A stretch of 64,000 nt of DNA from Paenibacillus sp. HW567 (GCF_000374185.1 NZ_KB910518.1:470667-534666); one strand, 5' to 3'; shown: positions 16,483 through 25,754, counted from the stretch's first letter. Notes: generated by a model from the sequence alone, not told the origin. Made by a program: numbers and translations.

Positions 16483-18174
16483 TTATGTTATGGGAGGGAC
16501 CGGCTCAACTTGCTCCGGCTTGCGCGGAGGATTGAACAGGTACACGATATAACCTACCACAAACGGCAGGACGATGGTCACGATCCCAGCGCCGATATTG
16601 ATAGGCTCCTTCATGAAGATCAGCGTAGCGCCCATCAGGATGCTGTCAAATACGACGTGGCTGAACATGGTGGCGATAAAGCCGTAGCGCAGGAAAATAT
16701 AACTGAACAGGAGGCCGATTACGGTCAGCTCAATCGGACGCGAGCTGATCGGGTAGATCGGATACAGCGTATGGCCGAAGGCCCAGATCAGCGTGGTGAT
16801 CAGGGAGGCCAGGAAGGTGCTGCGCACCATTTTTTTGACCATACGGATACCGAACAGGCGGTAAATGGCCTCCTCGGACAAGCCGGCAAGCCAGGCGACA
16901 ATAGGCAGCAGCCAGGCATATCTCATGTTATAGGGAGATTGGCTGGCGTCGGTGGTGGACCAGTTATGCAGCGTAAACGACAGAATGATGAACATGAGTG
17001 TCTGCACGCCAAGCAGAATAAAAGCCCAGATATAGCCGGCACGCATGCTGTCCAACACATATTTGCCGTATCCCGGCTCCTTGGCGCGCGGCCAAGGGTT
17101 CAGCCCTTCCTCCTTGCGCCAGAGGCCGTTGCCTCCAACCAGCGAGAAGTAGAGCATGGAGGACATCAGCAGACTATAGATGAAATAGAAGATGAGCATG
17201 ACCACGCTGGTGATGCGGCTCTCCAGGCTGTCTCCGCCGGTCTCCGAAATCACATTGTAGGAGCTGACCATCATGATTACGAAGTGTACTGAGCTGAGGA
17301 AGATCCCCCGTTTGAAGGAGGTATGTCCTCTGCGCAAAATACTATAGATCAGCGCCAAGATACCCAGCGCCAGCGTTGGCAGACCATAGCCGAGTCCGGT
17401 CAGCCATGTGGCTAGCGAGGTCTGATCTTCAACGTAGCTGACATGCCAGGCCGGAGCGGTGAAGCCGGCCCGGAAATAAGAGACATCATCCTGCTGGAAT
17501 TTGAAATGATATTGCAGCAGCGATTCTCCAACCTTGACCGAGCTGTCGGTATAGACCAGTCCGTAACCTTCAGTGTCCGCCTGGATTTGCAGCTTGGCAG
17601 GATTGGCTCCCCACAGTTGCAGCCACGGACGGGCGAGGTTCTCCTTCTGCTCCAGCGACAGATCAGGCTCGCTTGCTGCGCCGGCGGCACCGGATACAGC
17701 GGAAAGACTGGCAGAGTTCTTCTTGGCTTCCACGCTTAGGCTTGAGTCCACTCCGCGTCCAAAGCCCACGACCTTGCCGGTGTTCATATTCAGATCAACC
17801 GACAGGATAGGGATTGCTTCACCGGAAGTATAAAGCACGGCATGAAAGACATCAAACGGGTAACGCTGATCGAGCTTTTTTTTGGAGTATTGATCCAGAA
17901 GCTTCTCCCGGGACATATAGCCGTAGAAAGAAGAATCCGACCGGTAACTGATGGACCACTTCTCCTGAGCGGTCTCTTGATGGCCAAGCTGCTGATCTGC
18001 GAATGCGGCGGCTTTCTCACGGGCTTCACTCTTGCTGATGGCTGCGGTATCTCCACCTGAAACGAGCTGGGGAGCGATCTGGAACATAATGAACACAATA
18101 AGACCGATAATACCTGCAAGGATGAGCCTGGTGGAAAGGGGCCGCTGCTGTAGGGGCTGGCCGACGGAATTCAT
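16483..18174 (-). CDS. CPBP family intramembrane metalloprotease
   Basis: 563 residues. The N-terminus has one membrane segment (LILAGIIGLIVFIMFQIAP) and a soluble extracytoplasmic domain of about 180 residues; the C-terminal half is polytopic. The CPBP/Abi motifs are in order: SEEAIYR, then WAFGHT, then FSHVVFDS, supplying the glutamates, histidines and aspartate of the CAAX-protease-like site. Such enzymes cleave membrane proteins or act in bacteriocin and stress pathways; the substrate here is unknown. ATG 18174 follows GGAGGCG. The long extracytoplasmic domain is larger than in many family members. Confidence 0.85.
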   Translation of the reverse strand: MNSVGQPLQQRPLSTRLILAGIIGLIVFIMFQIAPQLVSGGDTAAISKSEAREKAAAFADQQLGHQETAQEKWSISYRSDSSFYGYMSREKLLDQYSKKKLDQRYPFDVFHAVLYTSGEAIPILSVDLNMNTGKVVGFGRGVDSSLSVEAKKNSASLSAVSGAAGAASEPDLSLEQKENLARPWLQLWGANPAKLQIQADTEGYGLVYTDSSVKVGESLLQYHFKFQQDDVSYFRAGFTAPAWHVSYVEDQTSLATWLTGLGYGLPTLALGILALIYSILRRGHTSFKRGIFLSSVHFVIMMVSSYNVISETGGDSLESRITSVVMLIFYFIYSLLMSSMLYFSLVGGNGLWRKEEGLNPWPRAKEPGYGKYVLDSMRAGYIWAFILLGVQTLMFIILSFTLHNWSTTDASQSPYNMRYAWLLPIVAWLAGLSEEAIYRLFGIRMVKKMVRSTFLASLITTLIWAFGHTLYPIYPISSRPIELTVIGLLFSYIFLRYGFIATMFSHVVFDSILMGATLIFMKEPINIGAGIVTIVLPFVVGYIVYLFNPPRKPEQVEPVPPIT

Positions 18175-18291
18175 GAAACGCCTCCTTGTGTGATGAAATA
18201 ATCCTGTTATTTTCCATTATAGTATTACTGGCTGTGCAGATACAAAAAATTTCCGTATTATCCTTTTACGTTAATCGGGCCGGGCTTATGC

Positions 18292-18321
18292 TTGTTTTGC
18301 TCGGGCAATACCAATTATAAT
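18292..18321 (+). promoter_or_regulatory. Sigma-A-type promoter of ktrBA
   Basis: TTGTTT, an 18-nt spacer and TATAAT. Because the promoter occupies the first codons of the longest possible reading frame, the ktrB start must be downstream of it. Confidence 0.65.
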
Positions 18322-18351
18322 TTGTATGGTTATAGGGCTGCACACGAGAGG

Positions 18352-19719
18352 ATGAGAGGTTTGGCTTCACCGATTCCCAAGAATACTAGATTCCGATTTC
18401 TGAAGCTGGCTCCGCCCCAGATTCTGGTCCTCGGCTTTGCCGCCGTCATTCTGACCGGAACCCTGCTGCTGATGCTTCCCGTATCTAGTGCATCGGGGCA
18501 TTCGCTAAAATTTATTGATGCACTGTTCACGGCAACCTCAGCGACCTGTGTGACCGGGCTTGTTGTGGTGGACACAGGGACGTATTTCAGCACGTTCGGA
18601 CAAGTTGTTATTCTTCTGCTTATTCAAGTCGGCGGCCTTGGTTTTATGACGATGGCTACCTTATTCGCACTGGTATTCAAACGCAAAATTTCGCTGCGTG
18701 ACCGGCTGATCCTTCAGGAAGCGATGAATCAAGGCTCTATGGAAGGCATAGTGCGCCTAATCCGTAAGGTTCTGATCTACTCACTCGTTATCGAAGCGGC
18801 TGCGGCTGCGGTGCTTGCGATCCGCTGGGCATTTGATATGCCTTTTGGCCGTGCGCTCTACTTCGGGATATTCCATGCGGTATCCATGTTCAACAATGCA
18901 GGATTTGATATCTTTGGCGGGTACCGGAGTCTGACCGGATATGTCAGTGATCCTGTGGTAAACATTGTGGTTATGTTCCTCATCGTTTCCGGCGGCATCG
19001 GGTTCATTGTGATGTCGGATCTCATGGAATACCGCCGCTCGCGCAGGCTGTCGCTGCACAGCAAGGTGGTTCTGTCGATGACCGCTGCGCTTATTGTGCT
19101 CGGAACCGTGGTCATTTTTATTTTTGAATTCAGCAATTCCCGTACGCTGAGTCCGCTCAGCTTTGGCGGGAAAGTGTTGGCTGCTTTCTTTCAATCGGTC
19201 ACTCCCCGTACTGCCGGGGCGAATACACTGGATATTGCCGGGCTTCGTCAGGCCTCGCAATTTTTTATAGTCATACTGATGTTTATCGGTGCTTCTCCCG
19301 GGTCTACCGGCGGGGGAATCAAGACAACCACCTTCACCCTGATGGTCGGTGCGGTGATTTCGATGCTGCGCGGCCGCGAGGACATTGTGCTGTTCCGCTA
19401 TCGGCTGGCGCAGGAGCGCGTGTTCAAGGCACTGACGATTGCTGTGCTGGCGCTGCTGCTGGTGGTTTCTGTGTCGATGGTTCTGTCCACGACAGAAGAG
19501 CGCCCATTTCTGATGATTCTCTTTGAGACCACCTCCGCTTTTGCCACTGTGGGCTTAAGCATGGGGCTGACGCCGGAGCTGACCCCTGTCGGCAAAATCC
19601 TGATCTGTCTGACGATGTTCGCAGGCAGGCTTGGGCTGCTGACGCTGGCGTATGCGATTGGTCCGAAGAAGGGCAAGCCATTGTACCGGTTCCCCGAAGG
19701 CAAAATGATCATAGGATAA
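18352..19719 (+). CDS. ktrB: Potassium uptake protein KtrB
   Basis: 455 residues, eight-helix-type TrkH/KtrB channel subunit for K+ uptake, often Na+-coupled. Four pore loops with their central glycines are visible: TATSATCVTGL, SMFNNAGFD, VTPRTAGAN, and SAFATVGLS. The ATG at 18352 is chosen because the promoter overlaps upstream starts; AGAGG abuts it, and a TTG at 18361 is an alternative. ktrA follows 15 nt later with AAGGAG, giving the order ktrB-ktrA, the reverse of Bacillus ktrAB. No c-di-AMP (ydaO) riboswitch was found in the short upstream gap. Confidence 0.92.
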   Translation: MRGLASPIPKNTRFRFLKLAPPQILVLGFAAVILTGTLLLMLPVSSASGHSLKFIDALFTATSATCVTGLVVVDTGTYFSTFGQVVILLLIQVGGLGFMTMATLFALVFKRKISLRDRLILQEAMNQGSMEGIVRLIRKVLIYSLVIEAAAAAVLAIRWAFDMPFGRALYFGIFHAVSMFNNAGFDIFGGYRSLTGYVSDPVVNIVVMFLIVSGGIGFIVMSDLMEYRRSRRLSLHSKVVLSMTAALIVLGTVVIFIFEFSNSRTLSPLSFGGKVLAAFFQSVTPRTAGANTLDIAGLRQASQFFIVILMFIGASPGSTGGGIKTTTFTLMVGAVISMLRGREDIVLFRYRLAQERVFKALTIAVLALLLVVSVSMVLSTTEERPFLMILFETTSAFATVGLSMGLTPELTPVGKILICLTMFAGRLGLLTLAYAIGPKKGKPLYRFPEGKMIIG

Positions 19720-19734
19720 GGAGAAGCAGATATT

Positions 19735-20403
19735 ATGAAGGATCAGCAATTTGTCGTAATCGGTCTCGGCCGCTTCGGGTCAAGCCTTGCGCTTGAACTG
19801 ATGGCTATGGGCTATGAGGTGCTTGGCATTGACCATATTGAGGAGCGGGTAGATGAGATGAGCAGCCAGCTTACGCATGCAGTGATGGCGGATGCCACGG
19901 ATGAGGGCATTATGCGTTCACTGGGTGTGCGCAATTTCGATTGCGGCATTGTGGCGATCGGCGATAACATGGAGCGAAGCATTCTGGCGGCCATTCTCCT
20001 GAAGGAGCTGGGGGTCAAGCAGGTGGTGGCCAAGGCGATTTCAATTCTTCACGGGCGGGCGCTCTCCAAGCTGGGCGTGGACCGGGTGATTTTCCCCGAG
20101 CGGGATATGGGCATTCGTGTAGCCCATCAGTTGACCACACCCAACCTGCTGGATTACATCGAGCTATCCAAGGATTACATGGTGGTTGAGCTGACCGTGC
20201 CCGCCTGCATGGACGGCAAAAGCCTCTCCGAGCTGAACACGCGGGCCAAATACGGCTGCAGCATTATAGCCCTGAACCGTGAAGAGGGAATTATTGTTGC
20301 TCCAACGGCGCATGATTATGTGCGTCAAGGAGACATTATGGTGGTCATCGGCTCGAATGAGAGCATTGTGGAGTTTGAGAGTAAGGCGCTGAATGTGGAG
20401 TAG
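19735..20403 (+). CDS. ktrA: Potassium channel gating protein KtrA
   Basis: 222 residues: RCK_N (Rossmann) and RCK_C domains. The nucleotide site is VIGLGRFGSSLA followed by the acidic residue in VLGIDHIEERV; these bind ATP/ADP or NAD(H) and gate KtrB. The C-terminal RCK_C domain (about 140-222, MVVELTVPACMDGKSL) is where c-di-AMP binds in homologues. The cytoplasmic octamer sits on the KtrB dimer. Same operon as ktrB. The next gene is convergent at 20527 with no clear terminator between. Confidence 0.93.
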   Translation: MKDQQFVVIGLGRFGSSLALELMAMGYEVLGIDHIEERVDEMSSQLTHAVMADATDEGIMRSLGVRNFDCGIVAIGDNMERSILAAILLKELGVKQVVAKAISILHGRALSKLGVDRVIFPERDMGIRVAHQLTTPNLLDYIELSKDYMVVELTVPACMDGKSLSELNTRAKYGCSIIALNREEGIIVAPTAHDYVRQGDIMVVIGSNESIVEFESKALNVE

Positions 20404-20526
20404 GTGCTACTAGGCCCATCGGCGTAAAAATAGACGGATTCAAAAATGCCCGGATGATTACATACTATGATTGATCTGAAAAGGGGATGTGCTTAGCACG
20501 TTGTCTACGGCTCCTGTACAGGGCCG

Positions 20527-21426
20527 CTACTCCCGTCCCGGCAGGAACACTTCCTCTGTCACCTGCACCAGGCAGCGTGCCGCTGTGCTGAGCCCGCCGC
20601 TGCTCTGATAGATCAGGCAGGTGGTCCGCTGGGTCTGCTCCAGCTCCTTGATATGCAGCGAAACCAGCCCCCCGCCGTTCAGCAGCTCGGGACGCAGGTA
20701 GGACTTGGGCAGCAGCGCCGCGGCCTTGATGGTCGGCAGCAGCCGGACGATGGCCTCGAAGGAGTCGATCTCCATCCGCACATCGGGATCAACGCCGCTG
20801 CGCTGGAACAGCTCGTCGGTCATGCGGCGGTACCAGGTACCTTTGGAGAAGAGGATCATCGGCAGTCGGGAGAGATCGCTCATAGTCAGCTTCGCGGCCA
20901 GGGTTAGCGGATGCTGCTCGGAGACAACCAGCCGGAGCTGATCCTCGAACAGCGGAATACAGCGCAGGCCCGGCTCCTGGGTGGCAGAGGCGATGATGCC
21001 GACATCGGATTTGCCTTCGCTGACCGAGGAGACAATCTCATGCGTCTTCCCGGTGATCAGCTTCAGCTCGGCAGCCGGATACTTTTCCATGTAAGCGTTA
21101 ACGAGCGGCGGCAGGGTTGTCTGGAGTGTGGTAAGGCTGGCCCCCAGGGTGACAAGCTGAGGCTCGCCTTCCTTGAATTTGGACAGAGCTTCCAGAAATC
21201 TGGAACGCTGCTGCCGCTGCTCCAGCGCATAGGTGTAGGTCAGGCGTCCGGCCTCTGTCAGCTCCAGCCGCTTGCCGAAACGGTTGAACAGGGGAACGTC
21301 AAGCCGTTCCTCCAGCTTGGAGATTTTGCGGGAGAGGGCGGGCTGGGAGAGATTGAGCTGGCGCGAGGCCCGGTTCAGGCTGGAGTGCTCCACAACGGCG
21401 GCAAAAATGTCCAAATCGTCAAACAT
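20527..21426 (-). CDS. LysR family regulator divergent from sdhCAB
   Basis: 299 residues. The N-terminal HTH (SSLNRASRQLNLSQPALSRKISKLEERL) is standard for LysR regulators, followed by the two-lobed effector domain (from about residue 90; AAELKLITGKTHEIVSS). It is transcribed away from the sdhCAB operon with 432 bp between, the classic layout for a LysR regulator controlling its divergent neighbour. Parts of the effector domain recall CcpC, the citrate-responsive regulator of TCA genes, but identity is not certain. AGGAGACTGTCCT precedes the ATG. A palindrome at 21690-21710 fits a LysR box. Confidence 0.85.
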   Translation of the reverse strand: MFDDLDIFAAVVEHSSLNRASRQLNLSQPALSRKISKLEERLDVPLFNRFGKRLELTEAGRLTYTYALEQRQQRSRFLEALSKFKEGEPQLVTLGASLTTLQTTLPPLVNAYMEKYPAAELKLITGKTHEIVSSVSEGKSDVGIIASATQEPGLRCIPLFEDQLRLVVSEQHPLTLAAKLTMSDLSRLPMILFSKGTWYRRMTDELFQRSGVDPDVRMEIDSFEAIVRLLPTIKAAALLPKSYLRPELLNGGGLVSLHIKELEQTQRTTCLIYQSSGGLSTAARCLVQVTEEVFLPGRE

Positions 21427-21576
21427 AGGACAGTCTCCTTTGATATAATCTATGGTTACAGCATTCCCATTTCGAGCAGGTCATAATGAAAGTGATAAAT
21501 GGCATAGCGGTGAAGATGATATACCCTTTGTTAATAAGGGGATTCAGCACAGTATATATAATTAGTGCCTTATAAA

Positions 21577-21591
21577 TGAGAATGATTATCA
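21577..21591. promoter_or_regulatory. Fur box upstream of sdhC
   Basis: TGAGAATGATTATCA differs at one position from the 7-1-7 Fur motif TGATAATNATTATCA. A -10-like TATAAT lies just before it (21557-21562). It suggests iron-dependent repression of the sdh leader or of a small transcript starting there. Confidence 0.65.
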
Positions 21592-21689
21592 CATTAAAAA
21601 TATTCTTATGCGTTTATTGTATAACGATTAATAATTAGATTGCAATTCCCTTATAAGAGAAAAAAGAGTAACATGAAAAGTGACACAAG

Positions 21690-21710
21690 ATATTCACATA
21701 TTGTGAATAT
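21690..21710. promoter_or_regulatory. Perfect palindrome in the sdhC leader
   Basis: Arms ATATTCACA and TGTGAATAT are exact inverted repeats with a 3-nt spacer. The inner part T-N11-A (TCACATATTGTGA) fits the LysR box rule, so the divergent LysR protein is a candidate binder. The arm orientation is opposite to Fnr and Rex sites. Nothing else is recognisable in 21427-21858 apart from the Fur box. Confidence 0.55.
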
Positions 21711-21858
21711 TAGAGCAAAGTCCGGGCAAACAATGAATAGCGGCAGAAATTGACCTTTAACGGTCTGCAGGAGCTTCCGCTCTTCGGTTTCAGCAGTACT
21801 CCCGGCGGTGACGCTTATTAATGAAAACGCTGTTTTAATCGGAAAGGGGACACTTTGC

Positions 21859-22524
21859 ATGAGAGGATTTTATTCCAGAAAGATTCATTCCTTGCTCGGC
21901 GTTATCCCGCTCGGGTTCTTCTTCCTGGAGCATATGCTGACGAATTTCTCGGCAGTGGAGGGTGGCGCTTCCGGCTTCAATGACAGTGTGCTGTGGCTGA
22001 ACAGCCTGCCGCTTGTCTTCTTCCTGGAATTGTTCGGCATATGGCTACCGCTGCTGTATCACGGGGTCTATGGGCTATACATCGCCTATCAGTCTAAGCC
22101 AAACCTGAACCGCTTCAATCTGGAAAGAAACTGGCGTTATACGCTGCAGCGGATCAGCGGAGTCATCACCTTTGTCTTCATCATCTGGCATCTGTACGAA
22201 ACCCGGTTCCAGGTGGCGGTCGGCAATGTGGAGCACGAAGAGCTGGGCGGTGTTATGCATAACATCGTGACGCAGCCGCTTTTGCTGACAGTATATATTA
22301 TCGGTATTCTGGCGGCCTGCTTCCACTTCTCGAACGGTCTCTGGTCGTTCCTGATCAGTTGGGGCATTACCGTGGGCCCGCGCTCGCAAAGAGTGTCCTC
22401 TGTGCTCTGTCTGGGCCTGTTCGTTATTGTCAGCTTCATGTTCCTGCTCTCGCTGGTGACCTTTCGCGACAATGAATTCCAGGCTGCGGCTGCGGCTGTG
22501 CAGTCCTTGCGGAACTTCGTCTAA
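21859..22524 (+). CDS. sdhC: Succinate dehydrogenase cytochrome b558 subunit
   Basis: 221 residues, five membrane helices, anchoring SdhAB and carrying two haems b for electron transfer to menaquinone. Haem-ligand histidines appear in KIHSLLGVIPLG, LEHMLTN, LLYHGVYG, IIWHLYETR and ACFHFSNGLW, as in Bacillus SdhC; the ending motif LISWGITVGPRSQR is near identical to that protein. The ATG at 21859 follows AAAGGGG; an in-frame ATG at 21808 lacks a site. First gene of sdhCAB. Confidence 0.95.
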   Translation: MRGFYSRKIHSLLGVIPLGFFFLEHMLTNFSAVEGGASGFNDSVLWLNSLPLVFFLELFGIWLPLLYHGVYGLYIAYQSKPNLNRFNLERNWRYTLQRISGVITFVFIIWHLYETRFQVAVGNVEHEELGGVMHNIVTQPLLLTVYIIGILAACFHFSNGLWSFLISWGITVGPRSQRVSSVLCLGLFVIVSFMFLLSLVTFRDNEFQAAAAAVQSLRNFV

Positions 22525-22588
22525 TAATTTGAGAAAGCGTGTCCAATTTCGGGTTAATCTATATTAAAAAGTCTAGGAGGGAACAATC

Positions 22589-24331
22589 ATGGCAGCAGCC
22601 GATATCATTATCGTGGGCGGGGGGCTGGCCGGCCTGATGGCTACCATTAAGGCGGCGGAATCCGGCGCGCATGTGCATTTATTCTCCCTTGTTCCTGTCA
22701 AAAGATCGCATTCGGTCTGCGCGCAAGGCGGCATTAACGGCGCGGTCAACACCAAAGGCGAGGGCGACTCGCCCTGGGAGCATTTCGACGACACGGTATA
22801 CGGGGGCGACTTCCTCGCCAACCAGCCTCCGGTCAAGGCGATGTGCGAAGCTGCGCCGGGGATTATCCATCTGATGGACCGGATGGGCGTGATGTTCAAC
22901 CGCACTCCGGAGGGGCTGCTTGATTTCCGCCGGTTCGGCGGGACGAAGCGGCACCGGACGGCTTTTGCCGGGGCGACAACCGGTCAGCAGCTTCTGTATG
23001 CGCTCGATGAGCAAGTGCGCCGCTGGGAGTCGGAAGGGCTGGTTACCAAAAGCGAGAACTGGGAATTCCTCTCGGTGATCCTTGACGACGAGCGAGTATG
23101 CCGCGGCATCAGCGCCCAGAATCTCAAGACGATGGAGATTCAGACCTTCCCGGCGGATGCAGTGATTCTGGCGAGCGGCGGTCCGGGGATTATTTTCGGC
23201 AAAACAACGAACTCGGTCATTAACACCGGAACGGCTGCGAGCGCCGTATACCAGCAGGGTGTACATTATGCCAACGGCGAATTTATTCAGATTCATCCGA
23301 CTGCCATTCCCGGCGACGATAAGCTGCGGCTGATGTCGGAATCGGCGCGCGGCGAAGGCGGGCGCATCTGGACCTACAAGGACGGCAAGCCGTGGTACTT
23401 CCTGGAGGAGAAATATCCTTCTTACGGAAACCTGGTGCCGCGCGATATTGCTACCCGGGAGATTTTTAGCGTATGTGTGGATCAGGGGCTGGGCATCAAT
23501 GGCGAGAACATGGTGTACCTGGATCTGTCCCACAAGGACCCGAAGGAGCTGGACGTCAAGCTGGGCGGCATCATTGAAATCTATGAGAAGTTCATGGGCG
23601 ATGATCCCCGCAAAATTCCGATGAAAATCTTCCCGGCTGTGCATTACTCTATGGGCGGCATGTGGGTCGATTATAACCAAATGACCAATATTCCCGGGCT
23701 GTTCGCAGCAGGGGAGTGTGAATACCAATATCACGGCGCGAACCGGCTCGGCGCGAACTCGCTGGTATCGGCGATCTACGGCGGCATGGTCTCGGGACCG
23801 AAGGCTGTTGAATATATTAAAGGGCTGAAGAAATCGGTTCAGGACATTTCCTCCGCCGTGTTCGACAGCTTCCACAAGACTCAGACGGATAAATATGAAT
23901 CTTTGCTGGCTATGTCCGGTACGGAGAACGCCTATGCCATCCATAAGGAGCTGGGCGAGTGGATGACCGCCAATATGACGGTGGTGCGCGACAACGGCAA
24001 GCTTACAGCCACCATCGGCAAAATCAAAGAGCTTAAGGAGCGTTACCGCAGCATCAACATGAACGATACCTCGCGCTGGAACAATCAGGGCGTGGCCTTT
24101 ACCCGCCAGCTTTGGAACATGCTGGAGCTGTCCGAGGCGATGACTCTTGGCGCGCTGCTGCGCAACGAGAGCCGGGGCGCGCACTATAAGCCGGAATTCC
24201 CGCACCGCAATGACGAGGAATTCCTGAAAACTACCAAGGCGAGCTGGACACCGGAAGGCCCGCAAATCTCCTACGAAGCGGTGGATGTATCGCTGATTCC
24301 TCCACGGGTACGGGATTACTCGAAGGATTGA
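22589..24331 (+). CDS. sdhA: Succinate dehydrogenase flavoprotein subunit
   Basis: 580 residues, FAD-binding subunit that oxidises succinate to fumarate in the TCA cycle. Seen: dinucleotide motif IIVGGGLAGLMA, the flavin-attachment region RSHSVCAQGG, the substrate loop IQIHPTAIPGDDKLRLMSESARGEGG, and the C-terminal capping RGAHYKPEFPHRND. Length equals that of Bacillus SdhA. GGAGGG precedes the ATG. Unusually, sdhB does not follow directly but after 466 bp of repeats. Confidence 0.96.
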   Translation: MAAADIIIVGGGLAGLMATIKAAESGAHVHLFSLVPVKRSHSVCAQGGINGAVNTKGEGDSPWEHFDDTVYGGDFLANQPPVKAMCEAAPGIIHLMDRMGVMFNRTPEGLLDFRRFGGTKRHRTAFAGATTGQQLLYALDEQVRRWESEGLVTKSENWEFLSVILDDERVCRGISAQNLKTMEIQTFPADAVILASGGPGIIFGKTTNSVINTGTAASAVYQQGVHYANGEFIQIHPTAIPGDDKLRLMSESARGEGGRIWTYKDGKPWYFLEEKYPSYGNLVPRDIATREIFSVCVDQGLGINGENMVYLDLSHKDPKELDVKLGGIIEIYEKFMGDDPRKIPMKIFPAVHYSMGGMWVDYNQMTNIPGLFAAGECEYQYHGANRLGANSLVSAIYGGMVSGPKAVEYIKGLKKSVQDISSAVFDSFHKTQTDKYESLLAMSGTENAYAIHKELGEWMTANMTVVRDNGKLTATIGKIKELKERYRSINMNDTSRWNNQGVAFTRQLWNMLELSEAMTLGALLRNESRGAHYKPEFPHRNDEEFLKTTKASWTPEGPQISYEAVDVSLIPPRVRDYSKD

Positions 24332-24372
24332 TTGCAAATTGGGGCTAGTGGATGAGGTAGTAGGCGGAGTGA

Positions 24373-24559
24373 CTGTATTTTGTACATTAGAATTCGCCTG
24401 AGCGGCTACTATTTGGCTGTCTAATGTATTCTGTGCAATAGAATAGCGAGACAGGTCCCAAAAACGGACTAAATCCAGAAATCTATTGTATTGGATGCAG
24501 CAGAATATGAATTCCAGCGAAATTCTCCCGATTTGATTGTATGAAATGCAATAGAATCC
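24373..24559. repeat. Type-1 dyad repeats in the sdhA-sdhB gap (four units)
   Basis: Four short imperfect dyads of the form YTRYTGYA-N4/5-TGCARYAGAAT: at 24373-24396, 24419-24445, 24483-24506 (CTATTGTATTGGATGCAGCA…) and 24534-24559 (ATTGTATGAAATGCAATAGA…). Spacing is about 45-65 bp. The same unit occurs four times at 41293-41483. Confidence 0.8.
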
Positions 24560-24660
24560 ATCTGAGGATAATAGCTGCCGAAATTCGATAGCAGACAGGG
24601 CAAGGCTTGAAGCTGGGCTTATTACGAAGCACCGTAGGCAGCCGCGCTTGAGAAGGCTAA

Positions 24661-24782
24661 ATGCTGCTAAAGCGATTTTTGTTCGAAGCTATTACACGAA
24701 GCATATGCCTACAAATTTACCCAGATGCTTCCGAAGCGGGTTTGGTACGAAGGGATTCAGGAAGCGTTGCTCACAAAACTTA
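24661..24782 (+). repeat. Type-2 ~60-bp tandem repeats before sdhB (two units)
   Basis: Two units (24661-24720, divergent; 24721-24782) share ATGCTTCCGAAGCG-GTTTG-TACGAAG … CACAAAACTTA with three units at 41571-41767. Unit ends AGTTTTGT/ACAAAACT are complementary and could form a hairpin. The last unit ends directly at the sdhB ribosome site. Confidence 0.75.
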
Positions 24783-24797
24783 TAGGAGGTAACTGAT

Positions 24798-25562
24798 ATG
24801 GCGGAAACTGCTGCAGCCCGCAAAAACGTAAAGTTTATCATTACCCGCCAGGACGAGCCGGAAACGGCCCCTTATACAGAGGAGTTCGAGCTTGCGTACC
24901 GCCCGGGGATGAATGTGATCAGCGCTTTGATGGAAATTCAGCGCAACCCGGTCAACGCCAAGGGCGACAGCACGGTTCCGGTCTGCTGGGAATCCAACTG
25001 TCTGGAGGAAGTGTGCGGCGCCTGCTCGATGGTGATCAACGGGAAGCCGCGCCAGGCCTGTGCGGCGCTGATTGATAATCTGGAGCAGCCGGTGCGCATT
25101 GAGCCGATGAAGACGTTCCCAGTGGTGCGTGATCTGGTGATTGACCGCAGCCGGATGTTCAATGCCCTTAAGCGTGTCAAAGCGTGGATTCCGATTGACG
25201 GCACCTATGATCTAGGTCCGGGGCCACGGATGGCAGAGAAAAAACGCCAATGGGCGTATGAGCTGTCCAAATGCATGACCTGTGGCGTTTGCCTGGAGGC
25301 CTGTCCGAATGTCAACGAGAAGACCGATTTCATTGGTCCGGCGGCGATCTCACAGGTGCGTCTGTTCAACGCCCACCCTACGGGCGAAATGAACGCCGAT
25401 GAGCGGCTGGAGGCCTTGATGGAAGACGGGGGCATCGACGGCTGCGGCAACTCGCAGAACTGCGTGCGCGCCTGTCCGAAAGGCATTCCGCTCACTACCT
25501 CCATCGCCGAGATTAACAAGCAGACCACTAAGCATATGTTCAAGCGCTGGCTTGGCGTGTAG
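24798..25562 (+). CDS. sdhB: Succinate dehydrogenase iron-sulfur subunit
   Basis: 254 residues carrying the [2Fe-2S], [4Fe-4S] and [3Fe-4S] centres that link SdhA to SdhC. Ligands: CLEEVCGACSM with a later C in RQACAAL (2Fe-2S); CMTCGVCLEACP (4Fe-4S); CGNSQNCVRACPKG (3Fe-4S). AGGAGG lies 8 nt before the ATG. It is 466 bp from sdhA, with dispersed repeats between, whereas the two are normally adjacent; co-transcription is likely but not shown. A terminator follows. Confidence 0.95.
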   Translation: MAETAAARKNVKFIITRQDEPETAPYTEEFELAYRPGMNVISALMEIQRNPVNAKGDSTVPVCWESNCLEEVCGACSMVINGKPRQACAALIDNLEQPVRIEPMKTFPVVRDLVIDRSRMFNALKRVKAWIPIDGTYDLGPGPRMAEKKRQWAYELSKCMTCGVCLEACPNVNEKTDFIGPAAISQVRLFNAHPTGEMNADERLEALMEDGGIDGCGNSQNCVRACPKGIPLTTSIAEINKQTTKHMFKRWLGV

Positions 25563-25591
25563 CCGGCCGCCTTAAACGCTCATCATACCGA

Positions 25592-25639
25592 AGGGAGTGT
25601 CTCCAAAGCCGAATGGCTGAGGGACACTTTCTTTTTTTT
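25592..25639 (+). terminator. Terminator of sdhCAB
   Basis: GAGTGTC pairs with GACACTT with inner GCC/GGC pairing, followed by a run of eight T. Confidence 0.75.
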
Positions 25640-25754
25640 GGCGCAGCCGTTTATACTTGCAGGCCGCCTGAACTCCAACCTATAAAGGTGGTTATGATAT
25701 AATCTCCATAGTCGATGCAATATTCAGACAGGGGATAGCCAAGGAGGAATGACA

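Noticed and set aside
18175..18351. Possible c-di-AMP (ydaO) riboswitch before ktrBA
   Set aside because: The gap after the promoter is about 30 nt, too short, and no aptamer motif is visible.
21690..21710. Palindrome as a Rex or Fnr site
   Set aside because: The half-sites face the opposite way (TTCACA…TGTGAA) from both consensus sites.
22679..24337. 552-codon minus-strand frame opposite sdhA
   Set aside because: Shadow of a clearly identified SdhA with all motifs; no ribosome site or family resemblance.
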